A stretch of 64,000 nt of DNA from Palsa-883 sp963826975 (GTDB lineage Bacteria; Pseudomonadota; Alphaproteobacteria; Acetobacterales; Acetobacteraceae), in NCBI GenBank assembly GCA_963826975.1, contig CAWGZJ010000012.1, forward strand, positions 372,001-436,000, written 5' to 3'. Both the position numbers and the translations under genes were made by a program. Every line of letters starts with the position of its first letter. The first letter of the stretch is position 1. Positions 46,831 to 56,608 of the stretch are shown here, piece by piece. The notes under the pieces are model-generated. The model did no database searches. It was not told where the DNA came from and worked only from the letters and a program-made list of their open reading frames with translations.

Positions 46831-49800
46831 TCACTCCGCCGGCGACGCTGCGTGCTCGCGGGCGGCGACCGGTGCGACGCTCTCTTTGTGCAGTTGCCAC
46901 CCTTTGACGATCGCATAGATCGCCGGGATGACGACCAGGGTCAGTATCGTGGAAGAAACCATCCCGCCCACCATCGGCACCGCGATGCGTCGCATGACCT
47001 CGGAACCCGTTCCGGTACTCCACAGGATCGGTACCAGCCCTGCCATGATCGCCACGACGGTCATCATCTTCGGGCGCACGCGCTCGACCGCGCCTTCCAT
47101 GATCGCCCGGCGCAGATCTGCGCGGCTTAACACGGCACTCTCGGCCGCCCGCTCCTGCCTGATCCCGGTAAGCGCCTGGTCGAGGTAGATCAGCATGACC
47201 ACACCGGTCTCCGCCGCAACGCCGGTAAGTGCGATGAACCCCACTGCTACGGCCACGCTCATGTTGTAGTTCAGTGACCACATCAGCCAGGTGCCGCCGA
47301 CGAGCGCGAACGGCACGGAGAGCATCACGATCAACGTCTCGGCGAGCCGGCCGAAATTGAGGAACAACAGCACAAGGATGACAGCCAGCGTCGCCGGCAC
47401 GACCACCTTCAGCTTGGCCGCCGCGCGCTGCAGGTATTCGAACTGGCCGCTCCATTCGATGTGGTAGCCCGGCGGCATCTTCACCTGCGCGCTGACCGTC
47501 CGGGCAGCCTCGGCGACGTAACCGCCCAGGTCCCGACCCTCCAGATCGACGTAGATGTAGGCTACCAACTGCGCGTTCTCCGTGCGGATGCTGGGGGGGC
47601 CGAGAGTAACGTGAACGCTCGCAACCTGACCGAGGGGGATCATCGCGCCACCCATCGTTGGAACCAGAACCTGACTCGCGATGGCTTGCGGATCGTCGCG
47701 CAGCCCGCGCGGATAACGCACGTTCACGCCGTAGCGCTCGCGCGCCTCGACCGTCGTGGTGACGGTTTCGCCGCCGAGCGCGGTGGCCACCACCTTCTGC
47801 ACGTCGTCTACCGACAACCCATACCATGCGGCTGCCTGCCGGTTCGGTTCGATCTCGACGTAATGCCCGCCTTCCAGGCGCTCGGCGAATGCGCTTGTCG
47901 TTCCCGGAACGTTATGCACTACGCGTTCGACCTCGCCCGCCAATCGTTCCAGTTCATGCAGGTCCGGACCGAACACCTTGACGCCAACCGGCGTGCGGAT
48001 GCCGGTGGACAGCATGTCGATGCGCGCCTTGATCGGCATGGTCCAGGCGTTGCTGACGCCGGGCAACTGCAGCGCGGTGTTCATCTGTGTGACAAGCTGG
48101 TCGACCGTCATGCCGGCAGGCCATTCGCTTTCCGGCTTGAGGTTGACCACCGTCTCGCTCATCTCCAGTGGCGCCGGGTCGGTCGCAGTCATCGCACGTC
48201 CGGCCTTGCCGAACACCGTGGCGACCTCGGGGAAGGACTTGATGATGCGGTCCTGCGTTTGCAGAAGCTCGCCGGCCTTGGTCACCGACAGGCCCGGCAG
48301 CGTCACCGGCATGAAGAGCAGCGTGCCCTCGTTCAAGGTCGGCATGAACTCACTGCCAAGTTGCGAGAGCGGCCATGCCGTGATGCCCAGGACGACGATC
48401 GCGGCGAGCACCGTCAGATAGGGAACCCGCAACACGAGCCGGATCAGCGGTCGGTACACCCAGATCAGCGCTCGGTTGATCGGGTTCCGCGCTTCCGGAA
48501 CGATGCGGCCGCGCACGAAGAGCAACATCAGCACCGGCACCAGCGTAACCGACAGGATGGCGCCGGCGGCGACGGCAAAGGTGTTCGTGTAGCCCAGCGG
48601 CTTGAATAACCGGCCCTCCTGATCCTCGAGCGTGAAGACCGGCAGGAATGACGCAACGATCACCAACAGGCTAAAGAACAGCGACGGCCCCACCTGCTTG
48701 GCGGCTGCGATCAACGCCGGGCCGCGCGGCTCACCGGGTTGCAACCTTTCCACGTGCTTTTGCGCATTCTCGACCATCACGATCGCCGCGTCCACCATGG
48801 TACCGAGCGCGATCGCGATGCCGCCCAGGCTCATGATGTTCGAGCCGATGCCGAGCGCATGCATGCCGGAAAAGGCCAATAAAACACCAACCGGCAGGGT
48901 CAATATTGCCACCAGCGCGCTGCGGAAATGCAGCAGGAACACGACGCAAACCGCCGCGACGATCAGGCTCTCCTCGATCAGAGTGTGCGTGAGCGTGTGG
49001 ATCGCGCCATCGATCAGTTGGGACCGGTCGTAAACCGGCTCGATCGACACTCCCTCGGGCAGGCTCGGCTTCAGTTCGTCGAGCTTGTTCTTGATGCTGT
49101 CGATCGTCGTCAGCGCGTCCGCGCCATCGCGCTTCAACGCGATGCCGCCGACCACTTCTCCGGTGCCGTTCATCTCGGCGATACCGCGCCGCTCGTCCGG
49201 TCCAAGCTCGATCCGTGCGACATCCTTGAGCAGCACAGCGGTGCCGGAGCCGCTCGGATCGGCCTTGAGCACGACGTTGCCGAGATCCTGCGTTCCGCGA
49301 AGATAGCCGCGGCCGCGGATCATATATTCGGTCTCGCTCATCTCGATCGTGCGCCCGCCGACATCGCGGTTGCTGTCGCGGATTGCGTCGGACACGCGGT
49401 CGAGCGGGATGCCGTAGGCCTGTAGCTTCCTGGGATCGACGACGACCTGGTATTGCCGCTCGAAGCCACCGACGCTCGCGACCTCGGCGACGCCCTTGGC
49501 GGTAACGAGTTGGTACCGCACGATCCAGTCCTGGATGCTGCGTAGTTCGGCGAGCGTGCGCTGTGCGCCGAGGACGACATATTGGTAGACCCAACCCACG
49601 CCACTCGCATCGGGCCCTAATGTCGGCGTAACGCCCTGCGGCAGGCGTTTGGCGGCGAAGTTGAGGTATTCCAGGACCCGCGACCGCGCCCAATAGAGAT
49701 CGGTCCCGTCATCGAACACCACGTAGACGAACGACAAGCCGAAATCCGAGAAGCCGCGCACGACCTTCGCGTGCGGCACGGCGAGCAGCGCCGTCGTCAG

Positions 49801-50004
49801 CGGATAGGTGACCTGGTCCTCGACCACCTGGGGCGCCTGACCCGGATATTCGGTGTAGACAATGACCTGCGTGTCCGAGAGGTCCGGCAGCGCGTCGAGC
49901 GGCGTATTGATGATGGACCAGACCCCGACGCCGACGAGAATGAAGGTGGCGAGCAGCACCAGCATCTTGTTGTGCGCGGACCACTCGATGACGCGGCCGA
50001 TCAT
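46831..50004 (-). CDS. cusA: Cu(I)/Ag(I) efflux RND permease CusA
   Basis: A 1,057-residue inner-membrane RND transporter of the heavy-metal group. 12 transmembrane helices with two large periplasmic loops. CusA landmarks: TDPAPLEMSETVVNLKPESE, WTMPIKARIDMLSTGIRTPV and DKPIYE-like proton-relay helix at GIALGTMVDAAIVMVENAQK. Methionines in the central cleft (AMTATD, TMPIKARIDM) fit Cu/Ag rather than Zn/Co transport. ATG overlaps the cusB stop by four bases. Part of the CusABC tripartite exporter. Confidence 0.93.
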   Translation of the reverse strand: MIGRVIEWSAHNKMLVLLATFILVGVGVWSIINTPLDALPDLSDTQVIVYTEYPGQAPQVVEDQVTYPLTTALLAVPHAKVVRGFSDFGLSFVYVVFDDGTDLYWARSRVLEYLNFAAKRLPQGVTPTLGPDASGVGWVYQYVVLGAQRTLAELRSIQDWIVRYQLVTAKGVAEVASVGGFERQYQVVVDPRKLQAYGIPLDRVSDAIRDSNRDVGGRTIEMSETEYMIRGRGYLRGTQDLGNVVLKADPSGSGTAVLLKDVARIELGPDERRGIAEMNGTGEVVGGIALKRDGADALTTIDSIKNKLDELKPSLPEGVSIEPVYDRSQLIDGAIHTLTHTLIEESLIVAAVCVVFLLHFRSALVAILTLPVGVLLAFSGMHALGIGSNIMSLGGIAIALGTMVDAAIVMVENAQKHVERLQPGEPRGPALIAAAKQVGPSLFFSLLVIVASFLPVFTLEDQEGRLFKPLGYTNTFAVAAGAILSVTLVPVLMLLFVRGRIVPEARNPINRALIWVYRPLIRLVLRVPYLTVLAAIVVLGITAWPLSQLGSEFMPTLNEGTLLFMPVTLPGLSVTKAGELLQTQDRIIKSFPEVATVFGKAGRAMTATDPAPLEMSETVVNLKPESEWPAGMTVDQLVTQMNTALQLPGVSNAWTMPIKARIDMLSTGIRTPVGVKVFGPDLHELERLAGEVERVVHNVPGTTSAFAERLEGGHYVEIEPNRQAAAWYGLSVDDVQKVVATALGGETVTTTVEARERYGVNVRYPRGLRDDPQAIASQVLVPTMGGAMIPLGQVASVHVTLGPPSIRTENAQLVAYIYVDLEGRDLGGYVAEAARTVSAQVKMPPGYHIEWSGQFEYLQRAAAKLKVVVPATLAVILVLLFLNFGRLAETLIVMLSVPFALVGGTWLMWSLNYNMSVAVAVGFIALTGVAAETGVVMLIYLDQALTGIRQERAAESAVLSRADLRRAIMEGAVERVRPKMMTVVAIMAGLVPILWSTGTGSEVMRRIAVPMVGGMVSSTILTLVVIPAIYAIVKGWQLHKESVAPVAAREHAASPAE

Positions 50005-51407
50005 GGCGCGGCTCCCGGTTGAACGGGATCGGGCTTGGCGCCGTCGGCAAACCCCTGCAGGGCCGCGCGGAGGTTGCTCTCGGCGTCAATCAGGAAGTTG
50101 GCGCCGACCACCACGCGATCGCCCGGCTTGAGGCCATCCAGCACTTGGATCCAATCGTCGCCATGAACACCGAGCCGAACCGATCGTGGCTCGAAACGGC
50201 CTTCGCCGCGCGCGACCAGGACAACCTGCCGTGTGCCGTTGTCGAGCACGGCAGAATTGGGCACCGACAGCACCGGCTCCCCACCAGCCGAACCGTCGAT
50301 CTGCACGCTGGCGTACATCGCAGCGCGCAGCGCACCGTCAGGATTGGGGAGCACGATCCGCACGCGGGCGGTTCGTGTCTCGGCGGATAACGTCGGGTAG
50401 ATGAAGTCGACCTTGCCGTCGAAGGTCCTGCCGGGAAACGCAACAAAGGTTGCGCGCGCCCGTTGGCCGGGTTGGATGGTGCCTAAGTCCTGCTCCTGCA
50501 CCTGTGCGATCAACCACACATCGGAGAGATCAGCGGTTTTGTAGAGTGCCTTTCCGGCGTCTACCCGCATGCCCTCCTGAACCGGTTTGTCGATAACGAC
50601 ACCATCAGCTTGGGCCACGACGGCGATGCGCTGCACGGAACGTCCCGTCCGCCGCAGCCGGACAATTTCCTCTTCCGGAATGTTAAGTGCGCGCAGCCGC
50701 TGGACGGACGCCGCGCCCACGGCGCCGCCCATGCGGGCAGCGACGAGATATTCATCCTCGGACGCGACCAGCTCGGGCGAATAGATCTCGGCCAGTGTTT
50801 GACCGCGCGTGACCGGATCACCGGTCGCGGCCACGGCCAGATGCTCGATCCAGCCGGGCACCCTCGTTGTGACCGTCGCGAGATGTCGTTCGTCGAATTG
50901 CAGGATGCCGGTCGCCTGAACGGCCCGCGCGGCTGCCGGCCGCATCTCAACGGCCTCGGTCCGTACGCCCAATGTCTGCAAACGGCCGGGGGTGATGCGG
51001 ACGGTGCCAGGCGGGTCGCCTTGCGTGCCTTCGTCGGCATACACGGGCAGGTAGTCCATGCCCATCGCATCCTTCTTGGGCTTGGGCGACGTGTCCGGCA
51101 GACCCATCGGATTGCGGTAGTAAAGGATGCGGTGATCGCTGCCGGCTTGCTTTGCGGGCGGCGGGGGCAAGGCGGTTGCGTGCGCTGTCGCGCCATCGAC
51201 GAAGACCGGCTTGTAATCACGCCCGTCCGCTGTCTTCGCCGGGCCAGCGGCATAGAACGGCTTGCCATCAGGGTCCTGATAATAGAGCGGTGGCCGATCC
51301 TGTCCCTCCGCCACGATCGCACCAGCGAACCCGAGGGCGACGACGGCAGACGCGGCGATAATACCAAGCGTCCGAAGGATCGACTCTCCGGCGATACAGA
51401 TCGTCAT
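50001..51407 (-). CDS. cusB: Efflux RND periplasmic adaptor CusB
   Basis: A 468-residue membrane-fusion protein. N-terminal hydrophobic signal (TLGIIAASAVVALGFAGAIV), two heavy-metal-binding YHS-like modules (LYYQDPDGKPFY, then LYYRNPMGLPDTSPKPKKDA), then lipoyl/barrel-sandwich and beta-barrel domains. Start placed at MTICIAGESI. Its ATG falls inside the first bases of a dispersed palindrome (51402-51490), and no Shine-Dalgarno other than the repeat is seen. The longer frame upstream is only repeat translation. The actual start is therefore uncertain. Stop overlaps cusA. Confidence 0.9.
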   Translation of the reverse strand: MTICIAGESILRTLGIIAASAVVALGFAGAIVAEGQDRPPLYYQDPDGKPFYAAGPAKTADGRDYKPVFVDGATAHATALPPPPAKQAGSDHRILYYRNPMGLPDTSPKPKKDAMGMDYLPVYADEGTQGDPPGTVRITPGRLQTLGVRTEAVEMRPAAARAVQATGILQFDERHLATVTTRVPGWIEHLAVAATGDPVTRGQTLAEIYSPELVASEDEYLVAARMGGAVGAASVQRLRALNIPEEEIVRLRRTGRSVQRIAVVAQADGVVIDKPVQEGMRVDAGKALYKTADLSDVWLIAQVQEQDLGTIQPGQRARATFVAFPGRTFDGKVDFIYPTLSAETRTARVRIVLPNPDGALRAAMYASVQIDGSAGGEPVLSVPNSAVLDNGTRQVVLVARGEGRFEPRSVRLGVHGDDWIQVLDGLKPGDRVVVGANFLIDAESNLRAALQGFADGAKPDPVQPGAAP

Positions 51408-51490
51408 GCCGGGCGAAGGCCCGGCATCCACGACTTTCTTTGTTGGCGCGAAGGCAAGTCGTGGATGCCGGGCCTTCGCCCGGCATGACG
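51402..51490. repeat. GTCATGCCGG-family palindrome at the cusB start
   Basis: Arms CGTCATGCCGGGCGAAGGCC and complement pair over about 38 bp around a short loop (TTTCTTTGTTGGCG). It lies between cusC and cusB and its left end overlaps the cusB start ATG. Confidence 0.85.
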
Positions 51491-51522
51491 TTGCGGGCAG
51501 CGCCGATGGGTCAATCATTTCG

Positions 51523-52801
51523 CTACCCGGTATAAGAGCGCGCATCACAGGTCCCCCCGATGAGACGCTCGATCGCAGCGAGTTCGACCTGCTCATCGAG
51601 CTGGGTCTGCAGCAGGCGGAGGTCGACCTCGTGCATCTGGTGCTCGGCGGTGATTGCCGCGGTCAAATCACCTTTGCCCTGGCTGTAGTTGGCCAGCACT
51701 GTCTGGAACGTCGCGCGGGCCTGTGGAATCGCCTCTCGCTGCAACAGCGCCTCTGTCGCACGAGCCGCGCGCAGCTTGGCGACGGCCTCACCCAGCGCGC
51801 CTTCGATCTCCAGCGCGGTTGCATCGTACCTTTGCTGCGTCGCCCCCAGTTGTGCTGCCGCCTCACGCTGCCCGGAGGCCTCGCGGCCCCAGGGGACGGG
51901 GATGTTGAACCCGATGGTCGCGGCAAAACCGACCGGCCGGCTGTTGGTCGGGATCAGCGGTCCGCCGCCGATTGTCAGGTCCGGATACCAGGCCTTGTCC
52001 GCCAAGTTGCTGCGGGACCTCGCGGCCGCGATCGCCGCGCTGCCCGCTGACAGGGACGGGTTGGCCGCACGGGCGCGATCGACCAACGCCGCGAGGACCG
52101 GCTCCACGGCAGGCATCGGCCTCACTCGCATTGGGTCGGCCAGCGGCGCGTCGGCAGGTCGCCCGGCGAGAACGTTGAGACGCGCACGCGCGGCGTCTTT
52201 CTCGCCGACCAACCTGACGGCCTCGGTTTTCGCGGCGGTCTCTTCGCCGAGCGCCTGAATGACAGCGGTCTGATCGCCGCCGCCCTGACCGTACCGCGCA
52301 GCGGCTACCGCGCGCATGCGGCGCGCCAACTCGCCGACCTCCCGGTTCACCACAATGTCGCGACTGATCAGGTAGTACTGGGCGTAGGCGACCTTGATCT
52401 TCTCGTCGATCGCGTCGTGAGCCGCCCGCTCCTGTCCGCGGGCGGCATCGACGTCGGCGAGCGCGGCTTCGCGGCGCAGGCTGCGCTTGCCCCAGAGCGG
52501 GAAGGATTGCGACAGCATGACCGTGTGCGCACTGAACACACCGGGGTCCTTGTAGGTACCGGTAGCTGTCGCTGATCGTCGGGTCGTCGAGTGCGTCGGC
52601 GCCACTGGCCTTGGCCGCGGCGGCGGCCGTATCGAGCGCCGCCGCGCGCAGGGCCGGACTCAACTGCCGTCCTGCGGCGAGCAGGCCATCGACGGTTGCA
52701 CCCAGCGGACCGTCGGACGATTGGGCGAGGGCGGGCGCGCATGCGATCAGGCTGGCCGCCAACACACCGCTGGCGCCAAGCCGCATCCACTGGGTGCGCA
52801 C
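51523..52801 (-). pseudogene. CusC-like outer-membrane efflux protein, frameshifted
   Basis: A TolC-family outer-membrane factor of about 425 residues, if corrected. Signal peptide LGASGVLAASLIACAPALAQ and conserved DALDDPTISDSYRY precede the break. At 52555-52556 a C is present twice (GGTACCTAC for GGTACTAC). In the next frame KDPGVFSAHTVMLSQSFPLW and the helical barrel with PVPWGREASGQREAAAQ follow to the end. It would form the outer-membrane duct of CusABC. Start GTG (MRTQWMRLGAS), two bases after the YtkA-like stop. May be a base-call error, since cusA and cusB are intact. Confidence 0.85.
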
Positions 52802-52802
52802 G

Positions 52803-53201
52803 TCACTTCACCAGATCGACGTTGAGAGTTCCTCGGACGGTTTCCGGCTCCCCCTGAACCTTAGCCGCCAGATGCAATGCCCAGGTGCCAGCCATGCCGG
52901 GGTCGACCTCGAAGCTGTAGATACCGCCATTCGCCGGCAGCGCCTTCACCGGCGCCGGCATGGTCGGCATGCCGGCCGGCCCCATGTCGACCGTGCTCTC
53001 GAAGATCACGGCGTCGGGCACGGGCTTGCCGTCCGTGGCATGCACGAGCCGCACTTGAACGATGTCCTTCCGGCCGGAGAGCTGCGGTTTCCCAACCAGC
53101 TCGAAGCGATAATCCGTTGGCGCGGCATGCGCCGGAAGAACGGAGGACGCGAGGACGCAGGCGAGCACGGTGGCGCCCGCAAAAGCACGATTGCGAATCA
53201 T
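52803..53201 (-). CDS. YtkA/FixH-like periplasmic protein
   Basis: A 132-residue protein with a signal peptide (VLACVLASSVLPAHAAP) and an Ig-like YtkA/FixH domain (GRKDIVQVRLVHATDGKPV ... GIYSFEVDPGMAGTWALHL). Members of this family are found beside copper and cytochrome-oxidase genes and are thought to bind copper. Cotranscribed with cusC (gap of one base). Conserved Met residues (MGPAGMPTMPAP) may contribute copper ligands. Confidence 0.82.
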   Translation of the reverse strand: MIRNRAFAGATVLACVLASSVLPAHAAPTDYRFELVGKPQLSGRKDIVQVRLVHATDGKPVPDAVIFESTVDMGPAGMPTMPAPVKALPANGGIYSFEVDPGMAGTWALHLAAKVQGEPETVRGTLNVDLVK

Positions 53202-53296
53202 TGGAATACCCTTCGCAAGCCACCCACGCCTGGGCGTGGCAGGCGGAGAACGATCTACTTGTCGATTGGGCGCACTTCGAGCGTGCGCTGACTAAG

Positions 53297-53650
53297 TCAG
53301 ATCGTTCGGGGCGGAAGGGGTTCGGGTGCGGCGGCCAAACCGGCCAGCTTGGACAGGGCTGACCAGTAGTCGACTTTGCTGACGTGGGCGACGAACTCGT
53401 GACTCACGAACCGCGCCGGCAATGAGGTGTCCGCGACGCAGCCCATCAGCTTCATGCACTCCGGCATCATGCCCTTGCACGGCATCGTCGGCTTGCCATG
53501 GTCCGTATCGGCTGCCGGCATCGACATGTCGCACGGCATACCCGCCATGGTCGCGCCGTACTGCGCCGAGCGCGCAAGCTCAGAGGTCGTTCCGCCGATG
53601 ATGGCGAAAGCGATGAGCACGAGCAGAAGCTTGCGCAAAATTCTGAGCAT
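53297..53650 (-). CDS. Cys/Met-rich secreted copper-cluster protein
   Basis: A 117-residue protein with an N-terminal hydrophobic segment (LRKLLLVLIAFAIIGG) and a metal-binding-like centre: MAGMPCDMSMP, TMPCKGMMPECMKLMGC. The spacing of Cys and Met resembles DUF2946-type proteins from copper resistance clusters. Start ATG (MLRILRKLL) favoured over a TTG 24 bases upstream. First gene on the cus side, 100 bp ahead of the YtkA-like gene. Confidence 0.72.
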   Translation of the reverse strand: MLRILRKLLLVLIAFAIIGGTTSELARSAQYGATMAGMPCDMSMPAADTDHGKPTMPCKGMMPECMKLMGCVADTSLPARFVSHEFVAHVSKVDYWSALSKLAGLAAAPEPLPPRTI

Positions 53651-53768
53651 CAAGCCGGTAGCTAACACTTGCACTTATTGCATTCAAGCCTGGGTGGACG
53701 CAGCGATTGAATTGTTCGTCCCTTATCGGCGCCCTGACCTCGCTTCGATCAGGCAATGGCCGGCCACG

Positions 53769-55844
53769 TCAACCAGCGCCAATGGCCCGTAACACGGCCT
53801 GCTCCGTGAGGATTTGCGGCAGCACATGGGGCGGCTGCTCGCCCGGCGGGAAGTAGACGTACAGCGGCACGCCGTCGCGCCCGTGCTCGCGCAGGAAGGC
53901 GGTAATCGCGCCGTCCTGCCGCGTCCAGTCGCCCTTCAGGTAGGCGACATGATGCGCGGCGAACGCGTCACGCACCGGCGTGCTGGCGATCGCCACGCGC
54001 TCGTTCACCAGGCAGGTGACGCACCAGGCGGCGGTCATGTTGACGAAGACCGGCCGTCCCTCGGCGTGCAGGGCGGCGAGGCGTGTGGCGGAATAGGCTT
54101 CCGCGTCGGCCGGGGCGGGCAATGGAACCGCCGGCGCCGTGCCGATCCCGGTCAGCACCGCGAGCGCCGCCAGCAGCGCGGCCGCGGCGACCGACTGCGC
54201 GAGGCGGCGCGCGCGCCCGGTTTCCTGCTGCGCCAGACCGACCACCCAGGCGGCGAAGCCGAGCAGCACCAGCCCGGCCACCGTCCCCAGCACGCCGGCC
54301 GGTCCCGCCTCCTGGCTGATCACCCAGACCAGCCAGGCGCTGGCACCGTACATCGGAAAAGCCAGCCCCTGGCGCAATCGGTCCATCCACCTTCCAGGGG
54401 ACGGCGCCAGCCGCCCGAGGGTCGGCACCGCGGCCAACAAGGCGTACGGCGCGGCGAGGCCGAAGCCCATGGCGAGGAACACCAGGATCGTCTCGGCCGG
54501 CGGCGCGGCCAGTGCCGCGGCGATCGCCACGCCCATGAACGGCGCCGTGCACGGGGTGGCGACGAGGACCGCCAGCATCCCGGTGAAGAAGCTGCCACTG
54601 TGCCCGCCGCGCCCGGCCAGGCGCTGCCCCGCGCCAGCCAGGCGGCTGCCGATCTCGAACACGCCGGACAGGTTCAGCCCGACGCCGAACAGCAGCCAGG
54701 CCATCGCCGCGACGAATACCGGGGAGGCGAACTGGAACCCCCATCCCGCGGCGCCGCCGGCGGCGCGGGCTGCCAGCAGCGCGCCGCCCAGCGCGGCGAA
54801 CGCCAGCAGCACGCCGGCGGTGTAGGAGACGGCGTGCGCCCGCATGCGCCCCTGCGCTGCCCCGGCGGCCAGCCCGAGCGCTTTCATGGCCAGCACCGGG
54901 AACACGCACGGCATCAGGTTCAGGATTAGCCCGCCGAGGAATGCGAAGCCCAGCACCCGGCCGAGCGGCATCGACAGGTCCGGCGGCGGAGCCTCCGGCG
55001 TGGCACTGACCGCCACGTCGGTCTCCTGCCCGCTGCGGTCCAGCACCGCCAGCACGCCGTCGAGACCGGCGCTGGACTTGAACTCAGGTCCCGGCTTGAG
55101 CGACAGGGTCAGGCTGCCGGGACCGGTCGACAGAAGCTGCGGCGCGGCGTCCTGGATCGTGCCGGCGGTGGACGGGATGAACCAGGCATTTGTGACGGTG
55201 GCGGCGTTCAGTTCCGCCCCTCGCAGCCACAGCGTGCCGTCCGCCGCGATGTGCGCGACCCACGGGGACGGGCGCGGGATGCGGCGATCGGCGGCGGTGA
55301 ACAGCGGCGCCTGGGGCGAGATCGCCGTATGGCTCGCGGAGAGGTCGCCCGTTGGGAGGTCGAGCTTGAAGTGCGCCTGTTCCGGCACGCAGATTTCTCG
55401 GCACACCAGCCAGCGCGCGTCAGCGGAGATGGTGGTGGTGTCGTTTGCTAACGGCGGTAGTCCTGAACCGTGGGGTGCGCGGGCGGGCGTGACGGTCAGC
55501 GGCAGCACCACCTCGCCGGTGTAGGCGTAGGTCATCAGCGGCCCCTCGGCGACACGCTGCGGCGCAGGCCAGGTGATCGGCCCGGCCACCGCGCCGTTGG
55601 GCAGCGCAAGGTCCAGTTCTGGCGCAACCCCGGCATCGCCCGGGTTGCGCCAGTAGGTGTGCCAGCCGGGCGCCAGGCGGAACCGCAGGCCGATGCGGAA
55701 CGGCGTGCCAGGGGTAACCTTGTCCGTGTCGGATACCAACGAGACGGTGTCGCGCGAACTGACCGCGGGCGTGCTTTCCAGTGCCACGGCCTGGGTGCCG
55801 AGGCTGGTCAGCAAAAGAAGGGCGATGATCGGTAGACGCGACAT
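53769..55844 (-). CDS. DsbD/ScsB-like transmembrane thiol-disulfide reductase
   Basis: A 691-residue protein with the three-part DsbD/ScsB layout. The periplasmic N-terminal domain has ARWLVCREICVPEQA (redox Cys pair). The membrane domain carries LMPCVFPVLAMK and VATPCTAPFMG. The C-terminal thioredoxin domain has AAWCVTCLVNERV. It passes electrons from cytosolic thioredoxin to periplasmic proteins, often linked to copper stress (ScsB). It precedes the cus genes on the same strand, so joint regulation by copper is plausible. Start MSRLPIIALLLLTSL is the signal peptide. Confidence 0.9.
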   Translation of the reverse strand: MSRLPIIALLLLTSLGTQAVALESTPAVSSRDTVSLVSDTDKVTPGTPFRIGLRFRLAPGWHTYWRNPGDAGVAPELDLALPNGAVAGPITWPAPQRVAEGPLMTYAYTGEVVLPLTVTPARAPHGSGLPPLANDTTTISADARWLVCREICVPEQAHFKLDLPTGDLSASHTAISPQAPLFTAADRRIPRPSPWVAHIAADGTLWLRGAELNAATVTNAWFIPSTAGTIQDAAPQLLSTGPGSLTLSLKPGPEFKSSAGLDGVLAVLDRSGQETDVAVSATPEAPPPDLSMPLGRVLGFAFLGGLILNLMPCVFPVLAMKALGLAAGAAQGRMRAHAVSYTAGVLLAFAALGGALLAARAAGGAAGWGFQFASPVFVAAMAWLLFGVGLNLSGVFEIGSRLAGAGQRLAGRGGHSGSFFTGMLAVLVATPCTAPFMGVAIAAALAAPPAETILVFLAMGFGLAAPYALLAAVPTLGRLAPSPGRWMDRLRQGLAFPMYGASAWLVWVISQEAGPAGVLGTVAGLVLLGFAAWVVGLAQQETGRARRLAQSVAAAALLAALAVLTGIGTAPAVPLPAPADAEAYSATRLAALHAEGRPVFVNMTAAWCVTCLVNERVAIASTPVRDAFAAHHVAYLKGDWTRQDGAITAFLREHGRDGVPLYVYFPPGEQPPHVLPQILTEQAVLRAIGAG

Positions 55845-55961
55845 CAGGAGTCCGGGCCGGGGTCCGCGCTATATGGGGCAGGCCGCCCAATTGGGCCAGC
55901 CTGCATCGCAGTCGCGTGCCTGGTCCCGACCGGCCTGGGTCCGGCGTGCCCTGGCGACGAA

Positions 55962-56071
55962 CCCCTTGAGGGAGGGGGTTGGGGGGAGGGGTCCGCGCGC
56001 AAAAATCTTCGGTGCGAGCCCGGCCCTACCCGTCCCCCCAACCCCGCCCCCTCAAGGGGAGGGGGAGAGTT
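55962..56071. repeat. Dispersed C/G-tract palindromic repeat, paired arms
   Basis: CCCCTTGAGGGAGGGGGTTG ... and CCCTCAAGGGGAGGGGGAGA arms flank a 50-bp loop with CTTCGGTGCGAGC, the complement-type of the 23.3 kb loop. Confidence 0.8.
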
Positions 56072-56075
56072 TTCC

Positions 56076-56608
56076 TCGACCAGGCTTTGATCCTGACGCC
56101 CATGGGGACTGACCCGGCGTCAGCGGCGAGCCACATTTGAGTGGTTCAGGGCTCGGTGATTTGGTGGCACGGCGTGGGCGGGGATCCGGACGCAAAACAA
56201 GGTCAGCGCGAATGCAACGACAGGCGGGTGGACGCCGAGGCAGGGCAGCCTACGACGTCCACCCGTTGCACCCGGGGGGCAGGGGAGACCGACCGAGCAA
56301 TTGAAGTATGACGCAGCAGGGGTTGCCGGGCGGTTTCGGGACATGTGACGCAGCGGGAATTTGGCGCCGGAATAGGGGCGACAACGTCCCCGCTACGCCG
56401 CGAGTTCGCGTCCCGCGTCCCGACCGGCGCCGTTCGGTCTGCCAGCCCGGCAACGTCCACCGCGGAGCACGCGCAGAAAGGTCGACGTGACCGCGCGTCA
56501 CTACCGAGATCGCGCTGAACTTCCGCGGACTTGCCGTGCTCCGGGCGCATTTTTCCGTCTTGCGGCCGTTTGTCTTGAGGCCGGCCGAGGCCGGGCCAAG
56601 ACCCATTA
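56076..56608. other. Intergenic region upstream of dsbD-like gene
   Basis: About 530 bp without a gene supported by motif or ribosome-binding site. Short frames on both strands look like GC-bias artefacts. The promoter of the dsbD/cus operon may start in this general area, but no consensus was seen. Confidence 0.45.

Noticed and set aside
46774..47827. Long minus-strand frame overlapping cusA in another frame
   Set aside because: Composition of a GC-shadow; cusA is unambiguous in the same region.
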